From Archangiaceae bacterium (GTDB lineage Bacteria; Myxococcota; Myxococcia; Myxococcales; Myxococcaceae): a stretch of DNA of 64,000 nt. The translations under genes were made by a program, and so were the position numbers. Below, one piece after another: positions 9,898 through 19,012 of this stretch (its first letter is position 1; every line of letters starts with the position of its first letter). Below the pieces are notes generated by a model. That model had not been told where the DNA came from. It was given only the letters and a program-made list of their open reading frames with translations, and did not search any database. The stretch is from assembly GCA_016714225.1 (NCBI GenBank), contig JADJNS010000035.1, forward strand, positions 23,887 to 87,886. Reading direction: 5' to 3'.

Positions 9898-11004
9898 ATG
9901 GCGGCTACGCTCGAGACGACGGTCACCCGCATCAAGTTCGACAACCCGTACCTGCTCGGTTCGGGCCCTCCGGGGACCAACGCCAAGGTGATCGCCAAGT
10001 CGTTCGACCTGGGCTGGGGCGGCGTGGTCGGCAAGACCATCAGCCTCGACTCGACCAAGGTGGTCAACACCGCGCCGCGCTACGGCAAGCTGAAGGACCC
10101 GGTGAAGACCGACGTGGTGGTGGGCTTCGAGAACATCGAGCTCATCTCCGACCGCCCCTACGCCACCTGGCTCGACGAGTTTCGCCAGCTGAAGAAGCAG
10201 TACCCCCACAAGGTGCTGATCGCCTCGGTGATGGAGGAGTACCGCAAAGAGGCGTGGCAGCAGATCATTCGCGAAGTGCAGGAGACCGGCGTCGACGGCT
10301 TCGAGCTCAACCTCTCGTGCCCGCACGGCCTGCCCGAGCGCAAGATGGGCATGGCGATGGGCGAAGACCCGTCGATCTGTGAAGAGGTGGTCGGCTGGGT
10401 CAAAGAGGTCGCCAAGATTCCCGTCTGGGCGAAGATGACCCCCAACGTCGGCGACCCCAAGGTGCCCGCCAAGGCGGCGATGAAGGCCGGCGCCGACGGC
10501 ATCTCGACCATCAACACCATTCTCTCGGTGATCGGCGTCGACCTGCGCACCCTGCGCCCGATGCCCACCGTCGAGGGCCACGCGGTGCCCGGCGGCTACT
10601 CGGGCCAGGCGGTGCGGCCCATCGCGCTGCGCCACGTGATGGAGATCGCCCGCGCGATTCCCGGCGTGCCGATCAGCGGCATGGGCGGCATCGACACCGG
10701 CTTCGACGCGGCCCAGTTCATCGCGCTCGGCTCGCACACCGTGCAGGTCTGCACCGGCGCGATGCTCCAGGGCTACGAGGTGATCTCCAAGCTCAAAGAC
10801 GAGCTCTTGAAGGTGCTGGTCGACCACAAGTTCGAGCGCCTCGAAGAGCTGCGCGGCAAGGCCCTGCCCTACTTCACCACCCACTTCGACCTCGTCGAGC
10901 GCCAGCGCGCCGCCAAGGCCGCCCGCACCGGCGGCAACAAAGACGCCGAGACGTGGAAGGGCGAGATCAAGAGCGAGACCGACGCGCTCACCGCCACCCG
11001 CTAG
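9898..11004 (+). CDS. PreA-like dihydropyrimidine/dihydroorotate dehydrogenase family flavoprotein
   Basis: A 368-residue FMN-dependent TIM-barrel enzyme of the dihydroorotate / dihydropyrimidine dehydrogenase family. Landmarks are NPYLLGSGPPGTN near residue 20, GVVGKTIS, the substrate-loop motif FELNLSCPHG with the usual Cys, WAKMTPNV, GGYSGQAVRPIALR and the phosphate-binding ISGMGGIDTG. E. coli PreA carries two C-terminal 4Fe-4S clusters; here the C terminus (ETWKGEIKSETDALTATR) has no Cys, so the electron partner must differ. No PreT partner is adjacent. ATG 9898 has a good GAAAGGA site; the earlier in-frame ATG 9868 has none. The exact reaction is uncertain: pyrimidine reduction is the best family guess. 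Confidence 0.8.
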   Translation: MAATLETTVTRIKFDNPYLLGSGPPGTNAKVIAKSFDLGWGGVVGKTISLDSTKVVNTAPRYGKLKDPVKTDVVVGFENIELISDRPYATWLDEFRQLKKQYPHKVLIASVMEEYRKEAWQQIIREVQETGVDGFELNLSCPHGLPERKMGMAMGEDPSICEEVVGWVKEVAKIPVWAKMTPNVGDPKVPAKAAMKAGADGISTINTILSVIGVDLRTLRPMPTVEGHAVPGGYSGQAVRPIALRHVMEIARAIPGVPISGMGGIDTGFDAAQFIALGSHTVQVCTGAMLQGYEVISKLKDELLKVLVDHKFERLEELRGKALPYFTTHFDLVERQRAAKAARTGGNKDAETWKGEIKSETDALTATR

Positions 11005-11010
11005 AAAAGC

Positions 11011-11604
11011 GTGACGGCTCACCCTGCCCGGTCTCGTATCGCGTTCGCTACGGCGCTGCTGAGTCTGCTTGCCCTCAGCTGCAAGAGAGAGGCGCCCCGC
11101 TACGCCGTGGGCCCGGTCTCCATCGCGGTGCCCGAGGGCTTTCTCGACGACGTCGACCGCGCCGGCAAGCTCGCGCGCGGCGGGGCCGGCAGCTTGAGCT
11201 CGCAGGGCCGGGTGTGGGTGAACGCGAAGAACAAGATGCAGCTGGCGCTCAGCCTGGCGCGGCTGCCCCACCAGCCCGAGTGGGACAAGGTCTCGTCGAC
11301 CGTGCTGCTCACCGAGATGGTGAACCAGGAGCTCGCCGCCGGTGAGAAGGCTTCCTTGAAGACGGTGAGCTCCGACCGCAAGTGGCAAGGCGCCGTGCTG
11401 CACTACTCGGTCGAGGGCGACATGGGAGGCCAGCTCTCGACCGTGAGCCACACCGCGCTGTGGGTCGACGCGGCGGGCGACTGCTGGCACGCCTCGGCGG
11501 TGTGCACCGCGCGGCCGACCGAGCGCCAGGGCTGCACCCCGCTCATCGACTCGGTGCGCTTCGACGTGGCCGGCTTCGACGCCGGGTCGGTCGCCTCCCC
11601 GTGA
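11011..11604 (+). CDS. Predicted lipoprotein, unknown function
   Basis: A 197-residue exported protein starting at GTG 11011, seven bases after the PreA-like stop. The signal peptide ends with a lipobox-like LALSC near residue 24. The mature part is about 170 residues with no motif I recognise, and has a pair of Cys in DCWHASAVC that may form a disulfide. It resembles small periplasmic proteins with a mixed alpha/beta fold (ALHYSVEGDMGGQLSTVSH), but no family is claimed. Its stop overlaps the rsmE start by four bases (GTGA), so the two are translationally coupled, although a link between an envelope lipoprotein and rRNA methylation is not obvious. Confidence 0.7.
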   Translation: MTAHPARSRIAFATALLSLLALSCKREAPRYAVGPVSIAVPEGFLDDVDRAGKLARGGAGSLSSQGRVWVNAKNKMQLALSLARLPHQPEWDKVSSTVLLTEMVNQELAAGEKASLKTVSSDRKWQGAVLHYSVEGDMGGQLSTVSHTALWVDAAGDCWHASAVCTARPTERQGCTPLIDSVRFDVAGFDAGSVASP

Positions 11605-12311
11605 ACCTGCTGCTGCTCGAGCCCGAAGAGCTGGCCGCCGACGGCACCGCGCGCATCACCGGCCGAAGGCTGCAGCACGTGCGCGAGGTGCTGGGCACCC
11701 GCGAGGGCGAGTCGCTCAGGGTCGGCGTGCTGAACGGCAACACCGGCACCGCGCGCATCGCCTCGCTCACCCGCGACGGCCTGGTGCTCGAGACGCAGCT
11801 CGACCAGCCGCCGCCGCCGCGCGCCGGGGTCGATCTGCTCCTGGCGATACCCCGGCCCAAGGCGCTCAAGAAGGTGCTGCCCGCGGTGGCCTCGCTGGGC
11901 GTCGACCGGGTGGTGCTGCTCAACGCGGCGCGGGTCGAGAAGTCGTACTTCGACTCGAAGGTGCTGGTGCCAGAGTTCCTGGGCGGGCTGCTCAGGCTGG
12001 GCCTCGAGCAGGGCCGCGACACCGTGCCGCCCGAGGTCATCACGCGCGAGCGCTTCAAGCCGTTCGTCGAAGACGAGCTCGAGGCGTGGCTCCACCCCGG
12101 CAGCGCCCGGTACACCCTGCACCCCGGCGCGCCGCTGTTGCCCCGCCGCGCGGTCGGCCAGCGGGCGGCGCTCGCCATCGGGCCCGAGGGCGGCTGGGTG
12201 CCCTTCGAGCTCGAGCTGCTGGGCACCGCCGGGTTTTCACCGGTGTCGGTGGGCGCCCGGACCCTGCGGGTCGAGGTCGCGGTCGCGGTGATCATCGGTG
12301 CGCTGGGCTGA
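11601..12311 (+). CDS. rsmE: 16S rRNA (uracil-1498-N3)-methyltransferase RsmE
   Basis: A 236-residue SPOUT-class methyltransferase that modifies U1498 of 16S rRNA using SAM. The N-terminal PUA-like part contains RLQHVREVLGTREGE. The C-terminal knotted domain has the family signature LAIGPEGGWVPFEL and the end motif LGARTLRVE-like VGARTLRVEVAVAVIIGAL. KALKKVLPAVASLGVD matches the conserved KxxrxexilqKatELGV block. Length is typical (about 240). The start is GTG 11601, overlapping the stop of the preceding lipoprotein gene. The usual neighbour prmA is not present. Confidence 0.93.
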   Translation: MNLLLLEPEELAADGTARITGRRLQHVREVLGTREGESLRVGVLNGNTGTARIASLTRDGLVLETQLDQPPPPRAGVDLLLAIPRPKALKKVLPAVASLGVDRVVLLNAARVEKSYFDSKVLVPEFLGGLLRLGLEQGRDTVPPEVITRERFKPFVEDELEAWLHPGSARYTLHPGAPLLPRRAVGQRAALAIGPEGGWVPFELELLGTAGFSPVSVGARTLRVEVAVAVIIGALG

Positions 12312-12359
12312 CATGTCGGTTTCGCGCGGCGAAATTGCGGCCGTTACAATGACGGTCGG

Positions 12360-13842
12360 ATGTCTGCCGTCGCCGTCGTGCTCGCTGTCGCCGTCGTCTC
12401 TTCGGCCGCTCCGCCGCAGAAGGTAGACCGGGTCGCCGCCGCCGAGCAGCAGCGCATCAAGCCGTGGTGCCAGGGCGCCTACGCCACCGACTTCAGCGCG
12501 CTCTCGACCAAGAGCATCGAGTTCAGCGCGCGCGCAGAGAACCAGTTCACCTACTGCCTGCGCGTCACCGCCACCTACGAGTGCGTGTCGTACGCACAAG
12601 ACGGCACCATCAAGCGGGCCAAGAAGAACGTGGTGGCGCACGGCACCGCGTTCGCCTACCGCCGCGACAAGGCCGACACCCTGCTGGCGACCAACCAGCA
12701 CGTGGTCGAGTACCCCATCGTCACCGACGAAGAGCACCTGGTCGATGGGGTGCCCAGCGGCTGCAAGCGGGTCACCGACAGCATGCGCATCGTCGAGAAC
12801 GAGCGCGACGACTACGAGGCCGACGACGTGCCGCTGACCCGCGTCATCTCTGACGCCGCGCTCGACCTCTCGGTGGTGCGCGCCAAGAACCAGTCGCTGC
12901 ACGTGATGCCGTGGAAGTTCGGCAAGAGCTCGGCGCTGCGCGAGCGCAACGTGGTCGACGTGCGCGGTTTTCCCCTCGGCGCGTTCAAGGCGACCAACCT
13001 GGGCACGGTCATCTCGACCTACGACCGCGACGACTTCAAGGAGTGGGACCACGACGACTTCGTGATCGACGCGCGCCTCTCGCAGGGCAACTCGGGGTCG
13101 CCGGTGCTGGCGGTGAGCTGCGCCACGGGCGAGTACGAGCTGGTCGGCATCTTCCACGCCGGCTACTCGCGCGGCAGCTCGCTCAACGTGGTGGTGCAGA
13201 TCGACCAGGCCCGCGACTTCCTCACGTTCTTGAAGAAGAGCAGCACCCCGCGGCCCGACGCGCCCTCGGGGCTGGTCGGCACCGACGATCGCAAGCGGCT
13301 CTACGACGCGGCGTCGAGCACGGGCATCTTCTTCCCCTTCGGGTCGCTCTCGGCCTCGGTGCGCGCACGCGAGGGCAAGCTGGTGTTCGACGTCTACCCC
13401 CGCAACTTCCCCACCGAGTCGTGGCCGGCGCTGGTGATCGAAGACGTGGCCACCGGCGACTCGAAAGAGTTCGGCTCGATGGGCCGGGTGTGGTTCGGCA
13501 ACGCGCGCGGCCTCAAAGAGGCCGACCGCGCCGAGATGAACGCCGAGATGCACGCCCAGCTCGAGCGCGGGCTCGAGGTGCTGCGCCGCGCCGCGCTGGC
13601 CGCGGTCGACTACCCGCCGCGCGGCGATGAAGGCCGACGACTCGCGCGAGGCGTTCGAGAAGGCCAAGCGGCTCGAGAAGACCCTGAAGCGCACCTCGAA
13701 CACGTCGCGCGAGATCGTGGCGACGATCGCCGAGGTGATGGAGCGCGAGGGCCTGAAGGCCGGCGAGAAGGCCGACCTGCCCGCCCCCGCCGCCGAGCCC
13801 CCGGTCGACGCCGGGCCCTTCGGCGCCGACGCGGCGCACTGA
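12360..13842 (+). CDS. Secreted trypsin-like serine protease, frameshifted near the 3' end
   Basis: An exported chymotrypsin-fold protease. A short signal peptide (AVAVVLAVAVVSSA) is followed by the catalytic triad: His in LATNQHVVEYP near residue 117, Asp in DAALDLSVVRAK, and Ser in LSQGNSGSPVLA near residue 245. The frame is good to about 13620. There an extra G (13623-13624) shifts the true reading to the frame of KADDSREAFEKAKRLEKTLK, a charged helical tail that ends at 13842. Without the correction the frame would run antithetically into the next gene with nonsense Arg-rich sequence. Substrate is unknown. It lies just upstream of, and in the same direction as, the pseudokinase-TPR gene. 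Confidence 0.75.
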
Positions 13843-13892
13843 CGCCTTGGGGCCTTGGGAAACGCCGGCCCGTTCAGGCAAAGTGCGCGGCC

Positions 13893-16039
13893 GTGGACGA
13901 CCCCCTCATTCGCGGGCGCTCGCTGCGCGAGTGGCTGGGCGCGAAGCGGCGCTCGTTCGACGAGGTGCTGACGGTGATGCTCGAGGCGGGGCGCGACCTC
14001 GAGGCGGGCCACGCCGCGGGCCGGGTGCACTGCGACTTCCAGCCCGAGAGCGTGCGGGTGGGCGACGACGGGCGGGTGGTGGTCACCTCGCGCGACGCGG
14101 GCGAGAGCGCGAGCGCCACGCCCCTCTACCTGGCCCCCGAGCAGCTCGCCGCCGAGCCCACCAGCGCGCTCACCGATCAGTTCGCGTTCGGCGTGGTGCT
14201 GTACGAGGCGCTGTACGGGCAGCACCCCTTCCTGGGCGCGGTCGACGGCGCGCAGGTGAGCCCGGCCGAGATCGGCACCGAGGTGATGAAGGGCGAGGTG
14301 AAGCCGCCGCCTTCAGGCAGCGACGCGCCGCCGGGCGTGACGCCGATCATCGAGCGCCTGCTGCAATACGACGAGGTCGACCGCTACCCCTCGATGCGCG
14401 AGGCGATTGCCGCGCTCGAGGCCTTGCGGCCACGCCGGCCGAAGCGGTGGGTGCTCGTCGGCGCCGGGCTGGTGCTGGTGGTGGTGGGCGGCGCCGCGGT
14501 GCCCGCCTGGCGGTACACCCACCGCGAAGAGCGGGTCTCGCTGCGCTCGGCGGTGCCCGGCGCGGCCCGGGCCTTCGACGACGGCGTGGCGGTGTGGAAG
14601 ACCGGCTCGACCGAACCGGCGCGGCGCAAGCTGCGGCAGGCGCTGCAGCGCGACCCCGACTTCGCGCTCGCCTGGCTGTACCTGGCCCTGCTCGAGCCCG
14701 ACCCGGCGCTGCGCCGCGAGGCACTCCTTGAGGCTTCGCTGCACCCGGTACAGCTGGGCGACACCGACACCGCGCTGCTCGCGGCGCTGGCGCCGAGGCC
14801 CGACCTGCCCGCCTCGAGCGCCGCCGTCGACCAGGCGCTGGCCCGGCGACCGGGTGACGGGCGGCTGTTGCTGCTGCGCGGCCGCCTTCGCGCGCTGCGC
14901 GACGACGCGCAAGGGGCCCGCGCCGACCTCGACGCGCTCGAGAGAGACCCCGAGCTGTTCGCGGTGGGCGCCGCCGAGCGGGCCCGCTTCGAGCGGGAGC
15001 GGCGCACCGACGTGAACGCGGCGCTGGCGGCCACCGAGCACTGCCTCGAGGTGGCGCCCCGCTCGACCGACTGCCTCGAGCACCACACCTGGCTGGTGGG
15101 CAACGCCGGCGAGTGCGCGACGCTCGCCCGCGAGGCGCGGGAGTGGGCCCAACTCGACCCCGAAGAGCCGCGGGCCTGGCAGCTGCTCGCCGACGCGCTG
15201 TTCGCCAGCGGTGAAGGCTGGGCGCCGGTCGACGAGGCGCTCGCGGCCCGCCAGGCGCGGCCGGGGGGAGACCGGCGTGCGCAGCGCCAGAGCGAGCTCT
15301 CGGCGCTCGCCGCGCGCGGAGACCTCGCCGGCGCGCGGCGCGAGGCGCAGGCCGACCTCGACGCGCTGGCGCTGCAGGCGAGCCCGCTCGAGCAGCTCGA
15401 GGTCTCTTTGCGCCTGCTCTCGGTGCTCGAGGCCGTCGGCGACCGCGAGGCGTCGGTGGCGCTGGCGAGGCAGGTGCTCGACCGCGCCCGGGAGTGGAAG
15501 GCCGAGCGCCCGCACCAGCTCGCCGCCACCCTGCGCTTCGCCTACTCGCTCTACCACGACGGAGCGTTGTCACCCGACGAGCTCGGCCCGCAGCGCGACC
15601 GGTGGCTCCCGCCCCACGGCAAGCAGCCCGCCTTCGACGATTGGCTGCTCGGCTTCGGCGCGGGGTGCGCTCGAAAGAGCTGGCCGCGCTCGCGCTCGAG
15701 AAGCTGCCCGAGTACGGCGCGCCGCCCCGGCCGGGCCTGATGCGCGCGGGCGATGACCTGGCACTGGGCGCGGTCTACGCGCTGGGCGAGCGGCCCGAGC
15801 AGGCGCTGCCCTACCTGCGCAGCGTGACCCGCTCGTGCTTCGCGCTCGACGACCCGTTCGTCTACGTGACCGCGCTCGACCTCGAGGGCGAAGCGCTGGC
15901 GGCCAGGGGCGACCTCGCCGGAGCCCGCGCCGCGTGGCAGCGCATCGTCGAGCTGTGGGGCAAGGCGCAGCCCCCGTCGGTGCGGGCGCAGGCCGCGGCG
16001 GCCCGGCTCGAGGCGCTGGGCTTCGAAGCGAAGCCCTGA
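13893..16039 (+). CDS. C-lobe-only pseudokinase with membrane helix and TPR-like repeats, frameshifted
   Basis: Starts at GTG 13893. The kinase part begins at the hinge (GRSLREWL) and has no N-lobe: no Gly-rich loop and no VAIK Lys. The catalytic loop is VHCDFQPES instead of HRDFKPEN, and DFG is replaced by TSRDAGE, while the APE motif (LYLAPEQL) and the DQFAFGVVLYEALYG helix remain. A membrane helix (WVLVGAGLVLVVVGGAAV, near residue 190) follows, then about 500 residues of TPR-like helical repeats rich in Leu, Ala, Arg and Glu. One G is missing from the run at 15662-15665; beyond it the protein continues as VRSKELAALALEKL to 16039. The protein cannot phosphorylate by the usual mechanism, so a scaffold or sensor role is inferred. 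It follows the protease gene. Confidence 0.75.
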
Positions 16040-16074
16040 AAGCCCTTCGCGCGCCTGCTAAAACGCTGGCCGCG

Positions 16075-17490
16075 ATGACCTACCTGACCGAGAAGCAGGC
16101 GCAGAAGAACGCCTACGACACCACCGCTCCCGAGGCGCTGAAGAAGTTCATGACCTCGCAGTGGAAGCCGCGGGCCAAGAAGGTGGTGCCGCTGAAGAAC
16201 GCCGCGGTTCACGCCGCGCGCCGCGCGCAGCTCTCGAAGCTGTTCGAGGGTCAGGCGCTGCTCATTCCCACCGGGCACGAGAAGATTCGCGCCAACGACA
16301 CGGTGTACCGCTTTCGCCCCGGGTCCGACTTCTTCTGGCTGACCGGCAACCTCGAGCCCGACTGCGTGCTGTTGATGCAGCCCCTGGCCCGGGGCGGGCA
16401 CCGCGCGGTGCTGTTCGTCGAGCCGAACCCGGGCAAGAGCGACGAGACGTTCTTCACCGATCGCAAGAAGGGCGAGCTGTGGGTGGGCCCGCGGCTCGGC
16501 GTCGACGAGAGCCGGGTGCGCTTCGGCGTCGACGAGGCGCGGCCGCTGTCGGCGCTGGCCGGCGCGGTGAAGGGCGCGCTGGTGCTGCGCGGGCTGTCAG
16601 CAGACCTCGAGGCGCTGGCGAAAGAGGCGAGCCCGCGCGACGCAGAGCTCGCCACCCAGCTCGCCGAGCTGCGCCTGTACAAAGACCCCGTCGAGGTCGC
16701 CGAGCTGAAGAAGGCGATCGACTCGACCCAGCGCGGCTTCGAAGACGTGATCCGGGGCCTCAAGCGCTTCGACTCCGAGCGCGAGGTCGAGGGCACGTTC
16801 TTTCTGCGCGCCCGCACCGAGGGGCACGACGTGGGCTACGGCACCATCGCCGCCAGCGGCCAGCACGCCTGCACCCTGCACTGGACGCACAACGACGGGA
16901 AGCTCGAGAAGAGCGACCTGTTGCTGCTCGACGCCGGCGTCGAGGGCCACTCGCTCTACACCGCCGACATCACCCGCACGCTGCCCATCTCGGGCCGCTT
17001 CAGCCGCGCGCAGCGCGAGGTCTACGAGCTGGTGCACCGCGCGCAGGCGGCGGCGTTCACCGGGGTGAAGCCTGGCAACGACTTCATGGAGCCCAACCGC
17101 CGCGCCATGCGCGTGCTCACCCGGGGCCTGGTCGAGCTGGGCATCTTGAAGTGCACCGTGGGTGAGGCGCTCGACGAGCAGCACCTGTTCTACAAGCGCT
17201 ACACGCTGCACAACGTCAGCCACATGCTCGGCCTCGACGTGCACGACTGCGCCAAGGCGCGCCAAGAATCGTACAAGCTGGGCAAGCTGAAGCCCGGCAT
17301 GGTGCTGACCGTCGAGCCCGGCCTCTATTTCCAGGACGATGATCTCACCGTGCCGGCGAAGTACCGCGGCATCGGCGTGCGCATCGAAGACGACGTGCTG
17401 GTCACCGCCAAGGGCATGCTCAACCTCTCGAGGTCGATTCCGTCGCAGGCCGACGACGTCGAGCGGTGGATGAAGCGGGTCGGCCGCTAG
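16075..17490 (+). CDS. pepP: Xaa-Pro aminopeptidase (M24B family)
   Basis: A 471-residue cytoplasmic metallopeptidase that removes N-terminal residues preceding proline. The N-terminal creatinase-like domain (FRPGSDFFWLTGN) precedes the pita-bread domain. Metal ligands are visible in order: LLLLDAGVEG (Asp), ADITRTLPISG (Asp), NVSHMLGLDVHD (His), TVEPGLYF (Glu) and GIGVRIEDDVLV (Glu). HWTHND near residue 270 belongs to the substrate pocket. ATG 16075 is the first start in frame after the pseudokinase stop. The stop is shared with the convergent DUF2914 gene over four bases (CTAG), a compact tail-to-tail arrangement. Confidence 0.92.
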   Translation: MTYLTEKQAQKNAYDTTAPEALKKFMTSQWKPRAKKVVPLKNAAVHAARRAQLSKLFEGQALLIPTGHEKIRANDTVYRFRPGSDFFWLTGNLEPDCVLLMQPLARGGHRAVLFVEPNPGKSDETFFTDRKKGELWVGPRLGVDESRVRFGVDEARPLSALAGAVKGALVLRGLSADLEALAKEASPRDAELATQLAELRLYKDPVEVAELKKAIDSTQRGFEDVIRGLKRFDSEREVEGTFFLRARTEGHDVGYGTIAASGQHACTLHWTHNDGKLEKSDLLLLDAGVEGHSLYTADITRTLPISGRFSRAQREVYELVHRAQAAAFTGVKPGNDFMEPNRRAMRVLTRGLVELGILKCTVGEALDEQHLFYKRYTLHNVSHMLGLDVHDCAKARQESYKLGKLKPGMVLTVEPGLYFQDDDLTVPAKYRGIGVRIEDDVLVTAKGMLNLSRSIPSQADDVERWMKRVGR

Positions 17491-18653
17491 TTGATGACCA
17501 GGCTCTGCACGACCGGCTCGGTGGTGGTGTCTTTCACCGCTTCGAACGTCTTGCGGCCGATCTCCCGGTCGTCGCTCGAGCGCACGATCACCCGGTACTC
17601 ACCCGGCCCCGACAGCGTGGTGTACGCGAAGGTTCGAAAGCCCTCGTCGCGCCCCTGCTGCCCCTTGCCCAGCGCGGTCTTGTAGGTGCCGCGCGAGACC
17701 CAGCCGCGGCGCGGGTCGTCGTACTCCCAGTTGAAGCTCAAGGTGTCGTTGAAGCCGCGCGGCGCGAACACCGAGATGAACGCGAAGGCCCGCACCTTCT
17801 GCCCCTCGGGCGGCTCGCGGTAGACGAACTCGGTGCCGTCGCGGCGCCAGAACGCGGTGGGGGTGTAGGCGCACTGAAACTCGAGCCCCTCGCGCCCCTC
17901 TCGGCTGCGGGTCACGTCAGAGAAGATGCCGATGTACTTGAGCGACAGCGGCACCGGCGGCACCACCTTGAGGAAATAGAGGCCCAGCAGCAGCACCTGC
18001 ACCGCGAGCCCGGGGAGCACCGCGCGGCGAAAGGTCCAGTTCGGGTCGTGGGTGATGCGGGCGTACGCGCGCCACATCGCCACGGTGATGGCGGTGCCGA
18101 AGATCACCGCGGTGACGAACAACAGCCAGTGCAGGTACCCCAGGGCGATGGGCAGCAGGTACGCCATGTACGAGGTGCTGGCGAACGAGAGCAGCGCCAC
18201 CCGCACCACCGGCCCGCGCTTTCTGAAGCGCGGCAGCTCGTTGACGATCATCACCGCCATCAGCGCGCTGATGAACATGAAGGCCCACAGCCCGCTCGAG
18301 GCCTTGAAGTAGAAGACCATGAACGCGTTGAGCAGCGTGCCGAGAAAGAAGTGCATCACCCACAGGCGCACCGAGGCGATGCGGCCCAGCACCTTGCCGG
18401 TGGGCTCTCTGCCCGAGACGTAGATGCGGTGATCCCACGCGATCAGGCCGAAGGTGAGCACCAGGTAGAGCGCCTGGTGAATCAGCAGCGCCACGTTGTC
18501 GATGCGGTGCAGCAGCACCGCGTCGAAGGCGAAGCCGGCCATGAAGAAGGCCACCTCGAACGCGACGTGGTGCTTCTCTTTGAACGCCTTGAAGCGCTTG
18601 CTGAGCGTCATCGACCCGGTGTCGTGTGAAGACTGCGCCGCGGCGGTAGTCAC
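17487..18653 (-). CDS. DUF2914-containing polytopic membrane protein
   Basis: A 388-residue protein starting at GTG 18653 (an ATG at 18611 is an alternative). The N-terminal 250 residues hold about seven membrane helices, for example HQALYLVLTFGLIAW, LWVMHFFLGTLLNAFMVFYF and ALGYLHWLLFVTAVIFG. The C-terminal 110 residues form a soluble domain with the DUF2914 pattern: FAFISVFAPRGFNDTLSFNW, RGWVSRGTYKTALGKG and GPGEYRVIVRSSDDREIGR. The function of the family is unknown. The gene is convergent with pepP and sits 11 bases from the stop side of the glutaredoxin gene, in the same direction, so the glutaredoxin may be cotranscribed upstream of it. Confidence 0.75.
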   Translation of the reverse strand: MTTAAAQSSHDTGSMTLSKRFKAFKEKHHVAFEVAFFMAGFAFDAVLLHRIDNVALLIHQALYLVLTFGLIAWDHRIYVSGREPTGKVLGRIASVRLWVMHFFLGTLLNAFMVFYFKASSGLWAFMFISALMAVMIVNELPRFRKRGPVVRVALLSFASTSYMAYLLPIALGYLHWLLFVTAVIFGTAITVAMWRAYARITHDPNWTFRRAVLPGLAVQVLLLGLYFLKVVPPVPLSLKYIGIFSDVTRSREGREGLEFQCAYTPTAFWRRDGTEFVYREPPEGQKVRAFAFISVFAPRGFNDTLSFNWEYDDPRRGWVSRGTYKTALGKGQQGRDEGFRTFAYTTLSGPGEYRVIVRSSDDREIGRKTFEAVKDTTTEPVVQSLVIN

Positions 18654-18664
18654 GGGCGAGAAGG

Positions 18665-18973
18665 TCAGCCGTTCACGAGGCTCTGCAGCTCTCCGCGCTC
18701 GGCCAGATCGGTGACGATGTCGCTGCCGCCGACGAACTTACCGTTGATGTACACCTGCGGAATCGTCGGCCAGTTGGAGTACTCCTTGATGCCGTCGCGC
18801 ACTCCGGGCTCGGTCAGCACGTCGACGGTGTGCACCTTGCCCAGCGGCTTGAGCAGGCCCAGCGCCTTGGCCGAGAAGCCGCAGGCGGGAAACAGGGCGT
18901 TGCCCTTCATGTAGAGGACGATCTTGTTTTCGCGGATCTCTTTGTCGAAGCGCTCTTTGAGCTCGGGAGTCAT
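18665..18973 (-). CDS. grxD: Monothiol CGFS glutaredoxin (Grx4/GrxD family)
   Basis: A 102-residue monothiol glutaredoxin, the class that carries and delivers 2Fe-2S clusters. The active site is ACGFS near residue 31, WPTIPQVYINGKFVGGSDI contains the glutathione-binding TIPQV and GGSDI motifs, and KGNALFPACGF matches the family start. Length is typical. ATG 18973 is 40 bases from the divergent MYXO-CTERM gene. BolA, the usual partner in 2Fe-2S heterodimers, is encoded 3.7 kb away at 22650-22910, which supports an iron-sulfur role. Confidence 0.93.
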   Translation of the reverse strand: MTPELKERFDKEIRENKIVLYMKGNALFPACGFSAKALGLLKPLGKVHTVDVLTEPGVRDGIKEYSNWPTIPQVYINGKFVGGSDIVTDLAERGELQSLVNG

Positions 18974-19012
18974 GGCGCCGCCGAACCTAGCGCTGAGCGA
19001 TACTCGAGCGCC

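Noticed and set aside
9814..11490. Upstream extension of the DTW gene frame to a 935-residue protein
   Set aside because: The added 550 residues are antisense to preA and have no domain; GTG 9813 gives a sensible start.
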